Assembly: GCA_021030905.1 (NCBI GenBank)
Contig: JAGFMI010000025.1
Span: 372,001-436,000 of the forward strand
From: Pyrenula massariospora
Lineage: Eukaryota; Ascomycota; Eurotiomycetes; Pyrenulales; Pyrenulaceae
Direction of reading: 5' to 3'
DNA length: 64,000 nucleotides
Shown: positions 1 through 10,537 of the stretch, in pieces
Position numbering within the stretch: the stretch's first letter is position 1
Layout of the letters: every line of letters begins with the position of its first letter
Program-made: the position numbers and the translations under genes
The notes under the pieces: generated by a model
Told to the model about the DNA's origin: nothing
The model's input: the letters and a program-made list of their open reading frames with translations, nothing else
Database searches by the model: none

Positions 1-149
1 AGCCTCTTCGTAACCTCGCGGACTTGATTGCAGCCCAACTGGAATACCACAAGAAGGCTTACGAGATCCTGAGCGAGCTAGCACCAGTTGTTGACGGTCT
101 CCAGGTGGAGCAGGAGGCCAGTTACCGCAAGAGCCGCGAGGGAGCCTAA
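1..149 (+). CDS. BAR-domain protein, C-terminal end (partial)
   Basis: The reading frame starting at base 3 is open to a TAA at 147-149 and encodes the last 48 residues of a protein whose start lies left of the window. The peptide contains LRNLADLIAAQLEYHKKAYE followed by an EASYRKSRE tail. This matches the end of the third helix of BAR/endophilin-type domains, which form crescent dimers that bind curved membranes during endocytosis and vesicle traffic. No SH3 domain follows the helix, so a BAR-only protein (Gvp36-like) is more likely than an Rvs167-type protein. The family call rests on this short pattern alone. Confidence 0.6.
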   Translation, partial: PLRNLADLIAAQLEYHKKAYEILSELAPVVDGLQVEQEASYRKSREGA

Positions 150-713
150 GTCCAGCCGTGAAAGTCTCTCGCCTCTACTTGTAATGAATAAGCGTTACAG
201 CTGAGCTGAAAATGCTTGAATTCATACATCGCTAGGACTAAATGCTAGAGGTCTAGATTGGTAGTTGATAGCTTCGGGAGGCAAGATGGCGTTTCTCTCC
301 GTAGCACTTAGGGTAGCTTCCTCTGGCGCACAATAAGATTTTCAAATACATTGCAATTTCTTTTCAACGTCTATATTGAGAATTCGTGAAGTTCTAGCCT
401 GCGCGTGAGAAAGATCTCCTGTATCTGGCGGCGGCACTGTAGGTCGCTGCCTCGCTGGGTCATACCCAGGCAGGTTTAACCGAGGCCTCTGATGACATTC
501 GATACAAGCTCCGAAAACAACGCTGACGACACTTTTCATACTACAATTCATCAGCGCCCTTCCCGGTTCACATATACTGTCGAAAATCGTAAGCCCACAA
601 GCTCCACTGCTTCCACCTCTTTTCATTGTTCAAATACTGCCGAACATCAAAAAACAACAAGGTCATTCGTCCCGTCAGAGCATCGACAGCTGTCTCTACC
701 TCACTGATCAGCA
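150..713. other. Intergenic, nothing recognised
   Basis: This holds the 3' flank of the BAR gene and the 5' flank of VMA9, both on the plus strand. Short open frames occur on both strands but none resembles a protein family. No repeat or RNA gene was seen. Confidence 0.5.
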
Positions 714-1472
714 ATGGCAAACGGGTACGTTCCCAATCCACCCAGCTCTTTGTATCAATCCCGCCGCAATCCATATGCTCCTGGTCCTCGAGGCCCAATG
801 TTCCCCATCCAGCAAAGTTCAGACGATTATGGCGGACCCCCTGCATTCTGTCTTTTTGGCGACTCCTCCTCTTCCTCCTCTACTGGCATCTCCCGCAGCG
901 CTGGCGGCGGATCTAAAATAAACATCTCTGAAGCTCTACATATCATTATGCGAAAAACTCAATATACAGATATTCATGAGGAGCCACCTTTGTGGTGGAT
1001 GGTGCAACGAGGCTGGAGCAGAATACTGCGGCGATGGAGAGACGCATTGCTTGAGAAGGCCAGCTTTGGTGTCAATACGCTGACGAATACTGTTTTCTGG
1101 GAGTATAGATGGTCAATCTTAATTGGGTTCATTGTTACGGTCTTAGCGAGTGTCGTGGCTTGGATTTTTGCCCCGCGAGAGAACAAGACGTACGTACTGA
1201 ACACTTATCAGCATATACACAAGCTTCGAGGAGATGTCCGTCTTTGCGGTTTTAAGCTAATGGGACCCTTGCAACAGGATCTGGAGGAGCTCACTCGTCC
1301 TCAGTTTTGCTAGCTGTTACATCATGTGGGGTAAGTACAACATATCTTTCGGTGATTCCATTATCGTTTGAAATCATGGGGAAGACTGATTGATGTAGCT
1401 ATTACATTTATGGCGCAATGGCACCCTTTAATACAGCCGCAGAGGCCTGACCTACGACCAGGATATGATTGA
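714..1472 (+). CDS. VMA9: V-type proton ATPase subunit e
   Basis: Four exons (714-724, 1109-1189, 1278-1330, 1399-1472) join to a 72-residue protein. It begins MANGWSILIGFIV and ends with MWAITFMAQWHPLIQP and a short polar tail. The two hydrophobic segments (about 5-23 and 34-54), the WAIT..AQ.HPL signature and the length all match subunit e of the membrane Vo sector. That sector translocates protons into vacuoles and endosomes. All three introns have good borders: GTACGT, GTACGT and GTAAGT donors, CTGAC or CTAAT branch sites, and AG acceptors. The first intron is 384 nt, long for this window, and is open in frame with the start codon, so a 199-codon ORF (714-1313) hides the real gene. Confidence 0.9.
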
Positions 1473-3469
1473 AAGGAGCCCGGAATTTGGAATGCTTCAG
1501 ACTTTACTTAGGGGGCGCCTTGTCTTTACAGCGTTGGTAAGATTAATTGTTGCATTTGCATCAGCGAACTTAGGGGATGGAGTTGGGATGAAAGGGGTAG
1601 GCAGCCTAGTATGCTGGACTGGACTGGTTGTAAGACGAGAATATATTTTGTGCCTAATTCATGCTTCTCAGATTATCTTGCTCTTTCTGCATTTCGTATC
1701 CTTCTTTTGTTAGTGCTTTCGGTTATGCCTCTAGTTTCCTCTAAACTTCCTGTGTTCATTCTGCTTGTCATCGAAGTTGGTGTGTCCTGACTTTTAGAGC
1801 TCTATGACATGACCTCATCGCTTGCTGAATGTTAGTGTCAGGCTTTGCTCTCTTATGCTCAATTCTAGCCTTCTTTCGCAATTGATGATTATGATATTCA
1901 TGCATTGATTTCGTATGGTCCTCAGGATTCAAAGGTGTGCGGACTGCTTGACTTGCTTTGACGGCTTTGTCCACAATCTCTACTTCATTTTAACTTTGCT
2001 TCTGCACGACCTCTGCTTTTCCTCTTTTGCGGTCCAACGGCTGTCAAGCGTATCTCCGAATTTCTTCTACGTGTTGACGCAGTATGAGTTTAGAAGAATC
2101 CGGGTCTGGTCCATCCCACCCCTATAAATCTGGCAAATTTAGTGCGTTTGACTTCTCGTCAGTCAAATAGAAGACATCAGAGCGAATACATATTAAAGCA
2201 TTGCCCACGTACTACGATGATCTAAATTCTGATCTTACCTCCTGGCAAAGGCTGTGGGAGGATAGGATATAATCCTCGAGGAGGTAAGTGGATTGGGTGG
2301 GAGTCTAGGGAAGGTGACGAGGCTGGGTTTTGCAAGGCTTAGGCTTAGACATAGGATTAGACTAGCATGACATCTTTGGATTACCGTGAAATCAACTGAG
2401 CTATCCCATTTGATCAAGATGCGCAATGAAAAGTGAAACTACTTCTCTGTCCACACCAACGGCGCAGCCTTGAAACGCGGCTGGCATCTCTCGAACCTCC
2501 AGCAGCTCAGCAGTTGCACCAAATCGTGGAGTGTCTCAAAGGATTCAAGCTGAAGCTTGATATCATCAACAACGAGGCGCGGTTGGCCAATTCGGTGCCG
2601 GGAGAGGACGCTGCCGAGCACAGACCATGTGCGGCCTGAAATGTCAAACAGCATGTCAACGCCGCTTGTAGTGACTTGCTCATTGCATTGCCAATCACAC
2701 ACTCAAGCGGCGGCGACATTTGCATGATGAAGTGGAAAAAGCGTCCACTACTCAGCATATTCTTTTCATTGTGACAATCACACCTCGATAGGTCTCTTCC
2801 ATGAACCTGGGAATAAGACCGCCATCGCGTATCTCGCGTATCAAGTCTGCCAAAGTCAGCCTTCCTGCGCCCCCACCGTTGGATCTATGTCCTTAATCTC
2901 CTCCGCCTCAGAATCCGGAAAGGCGTGCCTCAATTGGCCGCGAGACACCTTCTACTGCCGGAAAGGTACAAGGTGCCGCAGAGCTTTAATTTTGGGTGCG
3001 CGCCTAGGGCTTGCTGAACGAGGGCGGGACGACGATTTGCGGCACAACAAAGCATCTCTGGGCCTTACTCCTCTACCATGTCCTTGACTCTATCCGAAAG
3101 GGGTAAGTAGTCTGTTTCTGTTGCTTCTTTGTTCTTCCAGAGACCATTGAAAGCCCTATTGCCCGCGCCGCAGCCTCCACATGGCGTGTCTTAGCCAATC
3201 CTTTCGCAGATCATGAGCTTTCGCAAAGGTACGTGGCCAAGCTGGCTGGCTGGCTGGCATATACTCTCGACCAAGAGGGGCGGTGTTGATACGGCAATTT
3301 CTTTCTCTCGCTTTCGGGCCAATGTATATATCCCCAGATTGTTTCTATCTTATCTCCTTGCAAGCTCTCCTCGAGTGTGCCACAGTTTTTCAGCCTTCAC
3401 TATAACAAATTTTTGGAGCCAGAAGCTCATACTAATCAACATCTCATCTGTCTCCTATCTCCTCCATTC
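1473..3469. other. Intergenic, no gene recognised; possible decayed coding sequence
   Basis: About 2 kb with no supported gene. Between about 2430 and 3290, several overlapping open frames of 60-90 codons lie on both strands and read protein-like, for example a short frame from ATG 3078 with a possible 38-nt intron. None could be matched to a family. A perfect GGCT tetranucleotide run (four to five copies) sits at about 3240-3259. The last few hundred bases are the promoter and leader of the SUR7-like gene. Confidence 0.4.
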
Positions 3470-4567
3470 ATGTTTGGATCAGGATCAGCAGGGAAGAGGA
3501 CCTCAATCCTCAAGGGTCCTCCTTCTCGTCAAGCTCAGAAGCGACTGAAGAGGTTGTCCAAATTCACATCTGGAATATCATGGGCTGTGAGCGCCTTGTC
3601 AATTCTTGTCATTCTCCTCATCACAACTGCGGGCACATCCCTCGACAAGGGCGGCACACCCTCCGACACCGTCATCACTGGTCAGGTCTTCTCAATCATC
3701 TCCATTACAACACCATACAAAGACGTTGCGGATGATGGCTCTTTGGCTTGGACATACCGCATGTATCTTAGTGCTGGATGTGCGCAACCAAAGAAAAAGA
3801 TCGCTTCTGACGTTGGGGCATACTGTAACTACAATACCCCCGGACGGACCTTTGACCTGCATCAGCTACTTGTCAAAGGAGACGAGTGGGTGGAGAATTA
3901 CCAAAAGAATGTCCGTCACTTCTTCGACTTCACGACCCCTACCCTCACTGCCAAGAACACTGTTCCAGAAACAATTGAAACTGTACTACCATTCTCTCTT
4001 TACATGGCAAGCATGGTCTTCTCGGCTCTGTTGCTTGCAACCCTACCCCGAGGTTGCTGTGGCGTCAAATGGTTCTTCGGCAGAAAGCTGTTGAACATGA
4101 TTCTTGCAATCTGTTCCCTCGCTTTTACTACCGCGGCATCTGCAGTCCTGACGGTCAAGGTTTTGAATCTCAAGCACCAGCTCCAGACGGGCGGTTTCCC
4201 CAAATGGGTGACGGACGTCACAATCGGTAAGACATGGCTCGGGATGACGTACGGCTCCATGATTCTCATGTTCATCGCTGTTATCCTCCTCACAATCGAG
4301 TTTATGTTCGAGGACCGACACATTAGACAGGAAGGGAGAGGGGGGGTGCTTGGAGTGTTCCAGAAGCGGCCAACGTTTATGCGTGTCCCAGCGCCGGAGG
4401 ACGATGAGAAGCATCTGACGATGGAGGATTTCGCTAGTGGAAGAAGCAGGAGCACATCTACCGCATCAAATGTACCGCCGACCGTGACAGTGACACCAGA
4501 CGAGAGCGTACCGTCGGGATATGAGCCATATCGTGGGCAGGCCGTGGATCCAAGGCAGGCCGTTTGA
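3470..4567 (+). CDS. SUR7/PalI-type four-span membrane protein
   Basis: One exon of 365 residues. The frame is open upstream to 3377, but the ATG at 3470 gives the usual layout of a short basic cytoplasmic tail before the first span. Hydrophobic segments lie at about 34-54, 172-192, 207-229 and 257-279. The roughly 115-residue loop after span 1 contains two cysteines (104 and 119) in a spaced pair typical of SUR7/PalI proteins. These sit in eisosome-associated plasma-membrane domains or act in pH sensing. The C-terminal 85 residues are polar, Ser/Thr-rich and probably cytoplasmic. The exact branch of the family (Sur7, PalI or a fungal paralogue) cannot be set from the sequence alone. Confidence 0.7.
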   Translation: MFGSGSAGKRTSILKGPPSRQAQKRLKRLSKFTSGISWAVSALSILVILLITTAGTSLDKGGTPSDTVITGQVFSIISITTPYKDVADDGSLAWTYRMYLSAGCAQPKKKIASDVGAYCNYNTPGRTFDLHQLLVKGDEWVENYQKNVRHFFDFTTPTLTAKNTVPETIETVLPFSLYMASMVFSALLLATLPRGCCGVKWFFGRKLLNMILAICSLAFTTAASAVLTVKVLNLKHQLQTGGFPKWVTDVTIGKTWLGMTYGSMILMFIAVILLTIEFMFEDRHIRQEGRGGVLGVFQKRPTFMRVPAPEDDEKHLTMEDFASGRSRSTSTASNVPPTVTVTPDESVPSGYEPYRGQAVDPRQAV

Positions 4568-5108
4568 TAAATGAGTGAAACGCTGCTTTGTAGTCAAGAC
4601 GTCTGGTCTAAATTTGGAATTTGTTGTCATGTATATGCGTAGAGCACGTATAGATACCCTGGTTACTTAGCTATTCAAGTACATTAATGTCGTGCAGTTT
4701 CGGACGATCTATGCGAAACGATTTACTAAGCACGTGTGAAAAGATGTAGTGAAATGCGAGCCCGCGCGACTGACTTAGGCGCAGGTGAGAAGGCTCCGGA
4801 ATTGGCGACCGCTTTTGACGCTTTCTTGGAGTTGATCTTCGCCGCTTGGTGATCTACGCAACATCAATCTGACATTAGGTGAACATGCTCTCAGCCTTGT
4901 GTCCAAATGATGACACGACTCAGTGATAAAATGGAATTAATCCCTACCTTTGAGAGGTATAGCTGAAGATTGAGGCTCTCTTGACAGTACATGATGGTCG
5001 GTTTGCCTAGACTTAGCCTGTCAGTGTGACCAGGATCCTGCATCTCATTTTTGTAAACGCTCTCTAGCTCAAGCACAAGTTGGGACTCTCTGCGCTCCTG
5101 CCTAAGAC
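4568..5108. other. Intergenic, nothing recognised
   Basis: This holds the 3' flank of the SUR7-like gene and the promoter of the STAND-N/ULD_2 gene. No repeat, RNA gene or further coding exon was recognised. Confidence 0.5.
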
Positions 5109-6938
5109 ATGTCATTCGGATTCTCTGTGGGTGATTTTGTTGCTGCTACAAAACTCATCAAAGATGTTATCGTCGCGCTCCGCTCCTCGTCAACGTCCGA
5201 GTACCGTGAGGTGCTCCTTGAGTTACATTCCCTTGAACGTGCACTCTATGAAATTGAGCATTTGGAATGCGATCCTGGAGAAGAGGCCGTACTCAATGCT
5301 GTCAAGGCGGCAGCCCTTATGTGTCAGCATCCGCTGGGCGAATTTGCAGATAAATTCAAGAAATATGAGGGGCTGGACCGTTTAGTAGGAGGGAATCAAG
5401 TCAGCAATCTTACCACCTGGCAGTCAAAATTGCGATGGAAGTTTTCAATGGAGGACGAAGTGCGGAAGTTACAAGCCTATCTCATAGCACACGTGGGAAG
5501 CCTAAATATGCGTTTGGCCACCCTAAATTTGTGAGCTTGATGGTATTTGACGGTCCCTCAAGGACGGAAGACTAATATGAAACGTTTTCTTAGAAAGTCG
5601 TCCAGAGATATCGCAAGAGAGCTTGCTACACAAAAAGCTGCTGTCTATCAAAATGCTCAGAGGTCGGCATTGCAATTTGATAGTCTGTCAACACAATTGC
5701 AAACACAACAAAGAATCCTTTTAGAGAGCAAGTCATGGGTCGATCGACTGGTAGATCTACTGCATGGGTCTGCGAGTATTGAATATAGTGAAAACGTTTC
5801 GAAGACGCTGACTTTACTACAGAACCTTGATGCCAAAGGTCGGCATGCTTCTTGACCTGGCCAACAGAATTTGGACAACAAATGGGCAGATCGTTGACAT
5901 CTTAGTGAAGCTGCAGAATGCGGGACCTGGGCCAAATACTCGGTACACGTGGTTTCAACAGCCTGTGAAATTTGAGGATGGTCTCGGCCGGTTATTGCCT
6001 GTGCCATCCGAATACAACTGGGGCGTATGAATTCTTGAATAGCCAACCCTCTCAGGGCTGATACGGATGTAGCTGCTCAACGCTATTATATCGAGCCAAT
6101 TTCGAACAGGTCCAGGGCACCAGAAAGTTGAGAGCGGCGAGTATGAGCTATATGACTCACTTGACACACGACAACCGCTGTCCACCGATGAGTCTGAGAA
6201 GCTGAAGCCTGGCATGAACGTCACAATGGCCTTTGTCATCGGTAGATACCAACGAACGCCAATCGACTGCTGTCCAAGACCTGGATGTCAAAATCATGAC
6301 TTCATCGTGCAGACTACAGGAGGAAGAATATGGTACGACGTTCTCAAATCTTGATCTCATTTACTAGTATTTTAATTTGGTTCAGTCCTGCCTGCAATGT
6401 TTGGTTCGATGTTACTCATTTAAAGATCCCTCGACCCTTTCGAATTCCGCTGGGGCAAGATGCTTTTCAGAACATACGTTCGGAAAGAAAGTGGTTCAAA
6501 AACGTTCGAATTTGTCACAGCGAGCCCTCCCATTTCGAAGCTAGGATGGCCGATTTCCGCACAATGTCAATACCGCGTTCAGCAATACGTCCAACATCAT
6601 CCGACAAGAGTCTTGACCTGTCTCGAAAGGCGGCGCCGAATTTCGATTTGGTCCATCTCTGTGGCGTTACTGTTCGTGAAGATAAAGCTAGAAAAGCGCT
6701 TCTGATATTTTCAAAGTCCCTGGGACTAGATGTTGCCCATCTTCAAGAGATGCTTGCTCAAGGGCACATCTCGGGCAACTGGGGAATCGATTCACTTCTA
6801 GCTCCCGAGCTCTTTTTTGAATTTGAGGCATTAGGAATCAAGCTATCTGAAAAGTGGCAGGATTTTTTGTTTGAGCCCGAGGTTTTGACCAGCTTTATCA
6901 GAGCTCTCGTTCTGGAATTTGGCGATGAGATTGACTAG
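5109..6938 (+). CDS. STAND-N/ULD_2 ubiquitin-like protein with carrier-like C-terminus
   Basis: Proposed exons are 5109-5530, 5594-5767, 5823-6024, 6073-6332 and 6386-6938 (536 residues). The N-terminus, MSFGFSVGDFVAATKLIKDV, is the hallmark of the fungal STAND N-terminal helical domain. The central part, EDGLGRLLPVPSEYNWGLL to GEYELYDS and LKPGMNVTMAF, matches the ubiquitin-like ULD_2 domain. It is followed by a cysteine module (CPRPGC ... ICPACNVWFD) that could bind zinc. The last 85 residues contain NWGIDSLLAPELFFEFEALG, which resembles the phosphopantetheine site of carrier proteins, with Ser at codon 6792-6794. The intron at 5768-5822 has a weak GTCTGC donor. If it is not used, a single-base frameshift near 5838 must be assumed. 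Function is unknown. Related fungal proteins often accompany NLR-like self-recognition systems. Confidence 0.7.
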
Positions 6939-8705
6939 TCATGAGTACCTAGAGAGCACACCTTGACATAGCCTAGATGAGTTCATCCATACTTTATGAA
7001 TCCAGAGAAATCAATACCCTAGATTTTTTGTGGTATCTTCATGTGCTTTTGAGCGGCCAAATATTAAGCTATAAAGGATTCGAACAAGGTTTATTTTAAC
7101 GGAGAAATAATGAGTATCCGAGTAGCCAGCCGAGATCGAAGGTCAAAGGGGAAGGCAGAGGGTCGCAGGCTGATCAGTACAGACACTTTAGCACCGCAAA
7201 AGGGAATTTTGCCTGTACGCAACATGCACACCACGCGTCGAGCTAGCCCTATCCGTTACTTATTATTGCGACCCAAGTCCGAACTTCACATCCCTACTGC
7301 GACTCTGGCTAATTCTAGCCATGCCTACGTCAACAATATTATCCAAATCGCCAGTTGATGCCCTATCCATGTGCTATTATTTGGAGTCAACGGAGCTGAA
7401 CCTTGGGCTCGGTATCCAGTCGCAATTCTTCCGGCGCGGGTGGAGTTGTCTGCACATAGGCCACTTCGGTAACTAGCGACCTGCACGACGACCGCTAGAT
7501 CTGCAAATCCAGGACCCGAAATAGCAAACCTAGAATCTTATAGAGCCTAGATTTCGGAACAACCGTCTTTTGACCAAAAAAGATTATGCGGGATGACAAG
7601 GACGCGTCTGCACTCCTCTTGACTGCATCCATCACCACTCGTCTGTTGGAGATCCGAATCCGAAGGTACGTACAACTGGTTCTACTGACCCTTATGAAGT
7701 TATTATTCTATGAAGCATGCACCCTCAATTAAGCGGGTTGGAGATTGGCCTATACATTTGCCCTTCTGGTACTCAAGCCACAGAGGCTATTGCATGCTCC
7801 ACGTTTCAAAGACGGCCCCAAAAGAGCACATCTCGTCGGGAAGAGAGAGGATTTCTACCACTCAAACGCACAGATGCTGGCTGCTAAGCCTATTCCAAGA
7901 CGTGCTTACGGTTTAGCAGCCCGACGGGACGGCGTGGGCTTGTTTAAGCTTGATTATCGATGCGCTTCTCTCTCGATAGGGGAATGATTCGTTCCATAGT
8001 ATACAGGAGAGTGCGGTCCTGCGTTGGTTTTTGGCTTTCGTGCTGGATGGGTCTTGCGGAAAACGCCGGGCTGCCGGTGGGTAGTATGTATGCAGTAGTG
8101 GCAGGCGAGACGGTATGATTTGACCCGTGGCTGCACTGGGAAAGAAATCATGTTACCGGCGCTGGAGGGCATTTCGAGTGTCTCGCTGGATAGCATGGGT
8201 CCCCTCTGCGTTCGTTGCAAACCGGGCTGAGACTTGGCTGACCGAAGTCCTGCAAATTCCCATTATTGTGCGGGATAAGGGCCGGGGATAGGTACTCTTG
8301 ACCCTGGCTGCAAGGCTTCGCATGGTTGCTTTTTGTGTAATACTATTTCTGATTATCAATGATTGCGTGGGCACAAGGCGCGCCTGACGGCAGCATCAAT
8401 CCGGCGGTCTTGGCGCGTCTCCCCCTTCTTCTTATCTCTGTCGCTCTCTGTCTCTGCAGCTGGTCTGACCGCCTGTCCCCCTCCCTTTCCCCTGTCCTCC
8501 CCCCCCGACCCTGACTCCTCGAGCCAAAAGTCGGGGCTGCTTGGCCTTGCCCAAACCTACTCAACCCCGAGCGCCGACATCCACTTTCACTTTACGGCGT
8601 AGTTAGCCTTTCCCCATCCTCCATCGCCCATCACCATCTCTCTCCCACTCTTTCCCGTCTCTATCCCCCCAATCCAACCGGCTTTTCCATCACACGCCAT
8701 CAAAC
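6939..8705. other. Intergenic, long promoter region
   Basis: About 1.8 kb without a supported gene. Short open frames (for example 7110-7358 and 7710-7987) have no family resemblance. From about 8400 to 8700 the plus strand is strongly pyrimidine-rich, with C/T tracts such as those at 8415-8515. This is common directly upstream of fungal start sites and fits a core promoter for the Clr5 gene at 8706. Confidence 0.5.
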
Positions 8706-10537
8706 ATGACCGCCGTCATGTATGCGCCGTCCCTCACGACGCAGACCTCTGTCAATAGTGATAATTTCGAGATCGAGTCTGATCACCTCCTGTCCATCGA
8801 CCGCGTCTCCAACCCCTCATCCCTCAGTGAGCCGGCCACTAAATCCGCTCGTTCAGCTCCGCAGATCTACAAAGCCGCGGGTCTGCGGCCTCCAAGCCAT
8901 CCTCCGACCGCAAAGGATTGGGATCTATATCGCGATGTGATCCTGCACACGTACAAAACAGAGGCGACTTCTGTCAAGGACCTGAAGGCTATTCTTGATG
9001 ACCGACATGGGTTCAAAGCATCGTGAGTTGTATCCACAAAAACACAGATTCAATATACTGAATCCCTCGTAGGGAGACTTCGTATCGCAAGAAAATCCTT
9101 GAACCGAGCGGCATTGTTGTACCGGACGACAAATCCAGCAGCCAAGCCGTTGCCAAGTCGAAGCCTGTCAAGAACGCCGCAGTGAGAAAAGCGTCAGCCG
9201 TCAAGAAACCAAAGAACGTACTCGAGGAAACGCTGAAATCATGGAGAACTGCTGCTTCGCCAGATGAGCCCCAAACGTCTCCACAGTCGATCAGTCTGTA
9301 TCGGAAGAATATGGTTCAAAAAGCACAATGGGACAACGAGAAGCTGAACATGTTCTTCGCGAGAGTTATCAGTCCACAACCTTTCAGACCCCTCGACATG
9401 CCTGGTGATGCTCAAAGTCTTCACTTGGCTCTTGTGGAGATTGAAAAGTATTACAACAACTTCTTTAGCGGCGAGCAATATACACCAGATAATCTTCAGA
9501 GGGAGTTTGCGCAAATGCAAATACAAAAACAGCCACGGACACCACCTCAATTAGATCCCCTTATCTGTCTTCTCAACGATTACAACGCCGCAATTCTTTT
9601 TGCTCAGCAGCAAAAGTACTCAGACGCCAGACTTGCCGTCGAAAGCATCTCGGAGCGGACGAAACATGCGCTCAAAAATCAGGGACCGCATTTACTGATT
9701 TACCTGCTCATCATGATATGCGACGGTGATTGCCCGGCAGAATTCATCTTCAACAATTACCTAAATAGGTATCTGGTGGATTTGTGCAAGATTGTCGTCG
9801 GCGACTCACATCCCATCACTGTCATTCTCTGGCATATTTTGTTGGCAGAGACCAAGATTCAAATGGGCGAAGTTCTTGTCAGATTTGCCCTTGATGTCTT
9901 TAAGAAGGTGTTTGGAGTGGCTCATGGAGAGACCTTCCTCCTCCAAATCAGCGTGACAAACATTCTCTGGCAGCAAAAGCTTTACCCAGAGGCAGAGGTA
10001 TTCCTACTTGAATGTCTGCAGCATTCCGTGCCCCTGCTTGGCGGCTCAGACTTCTATTCGTGCCATGCAAGGTATTCACTGACCTACTGCTACGCCCTGA
10101 TCCGTGATTGGGACAAGGTCAGAGCTTCCATTGACGATATCTTCTTCTTTAACAAGGAAGGCACCATGTATGAACTTGGGTGCGTGTTACTGGAAGCAAT
10201 CGCAGACATGTTCCGGGAAATCGAGGATTACGAATATGCCTCCTGGTTACTGAGCAAAGTCGTCGTTGAAAGTGCCACGCTCAGAGGGGAAAATCATACT
10301 TTCACGGAAACGATGCGGACAAATCTTAAGACGCTTAAGCGTTTGCAGGCGGAGAAAGAGTTAGTGCAAGCCCAATCAAGCTTCCCGCCCGTCCTCGATG
10401 ATACCCAGGTCTTCTACGGCAGTCTTGATACACAGCCTGTACTAGTATCATCCGACACGGTTTCAATGCCCTCACAGCCTATGTCGGTACCGTCGCATTC
10501 TGTGTCTCCGCCTTCGCACTATGGTTCGATGCCTTGA
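8706..10537 (+). CDS. Clr5-domain protein with helical repeats
   Basis: Two exons (8706-9022 and 9073-10537; donor GTGAGT, acceptor CGTAG) encode 593 residues. Residues about 70-115 (DWDLYRDVILHTYK ... DDRHGFKAS followed by ETSYRKKI) are a Clr5 domain, a fungal helical module named after an S. pombe silencing factor. The intron falls inside this domain, as it often does. Residues from about 230 to 540 are rich in amphipathic helices with paired aromatic and small residues, as in TPR-like arrays. The last 60 residues are a low-complexity Ser/Pro/Met/Val tail. Clr5 proteins of this type are abundant in Pezizomycotina and mostly uncharacterised. A nuclear role is inferred only from the founding member. 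Confidence 0.75.

Noticed and set aside
714-1313. 199-codon ORF as a separate membrane protein
   Set aside because: It reads through the first two introns of VMA9. The spliced four-exon product matches subunit e at both spans and at the C-terminus.
3078-3291. Short gene starting MSLTLSERG with a 38-nt intron
   Set aside because: The intron would be below the usual fungal minimum, the product is under 65 residues, and there is no recognisable family.
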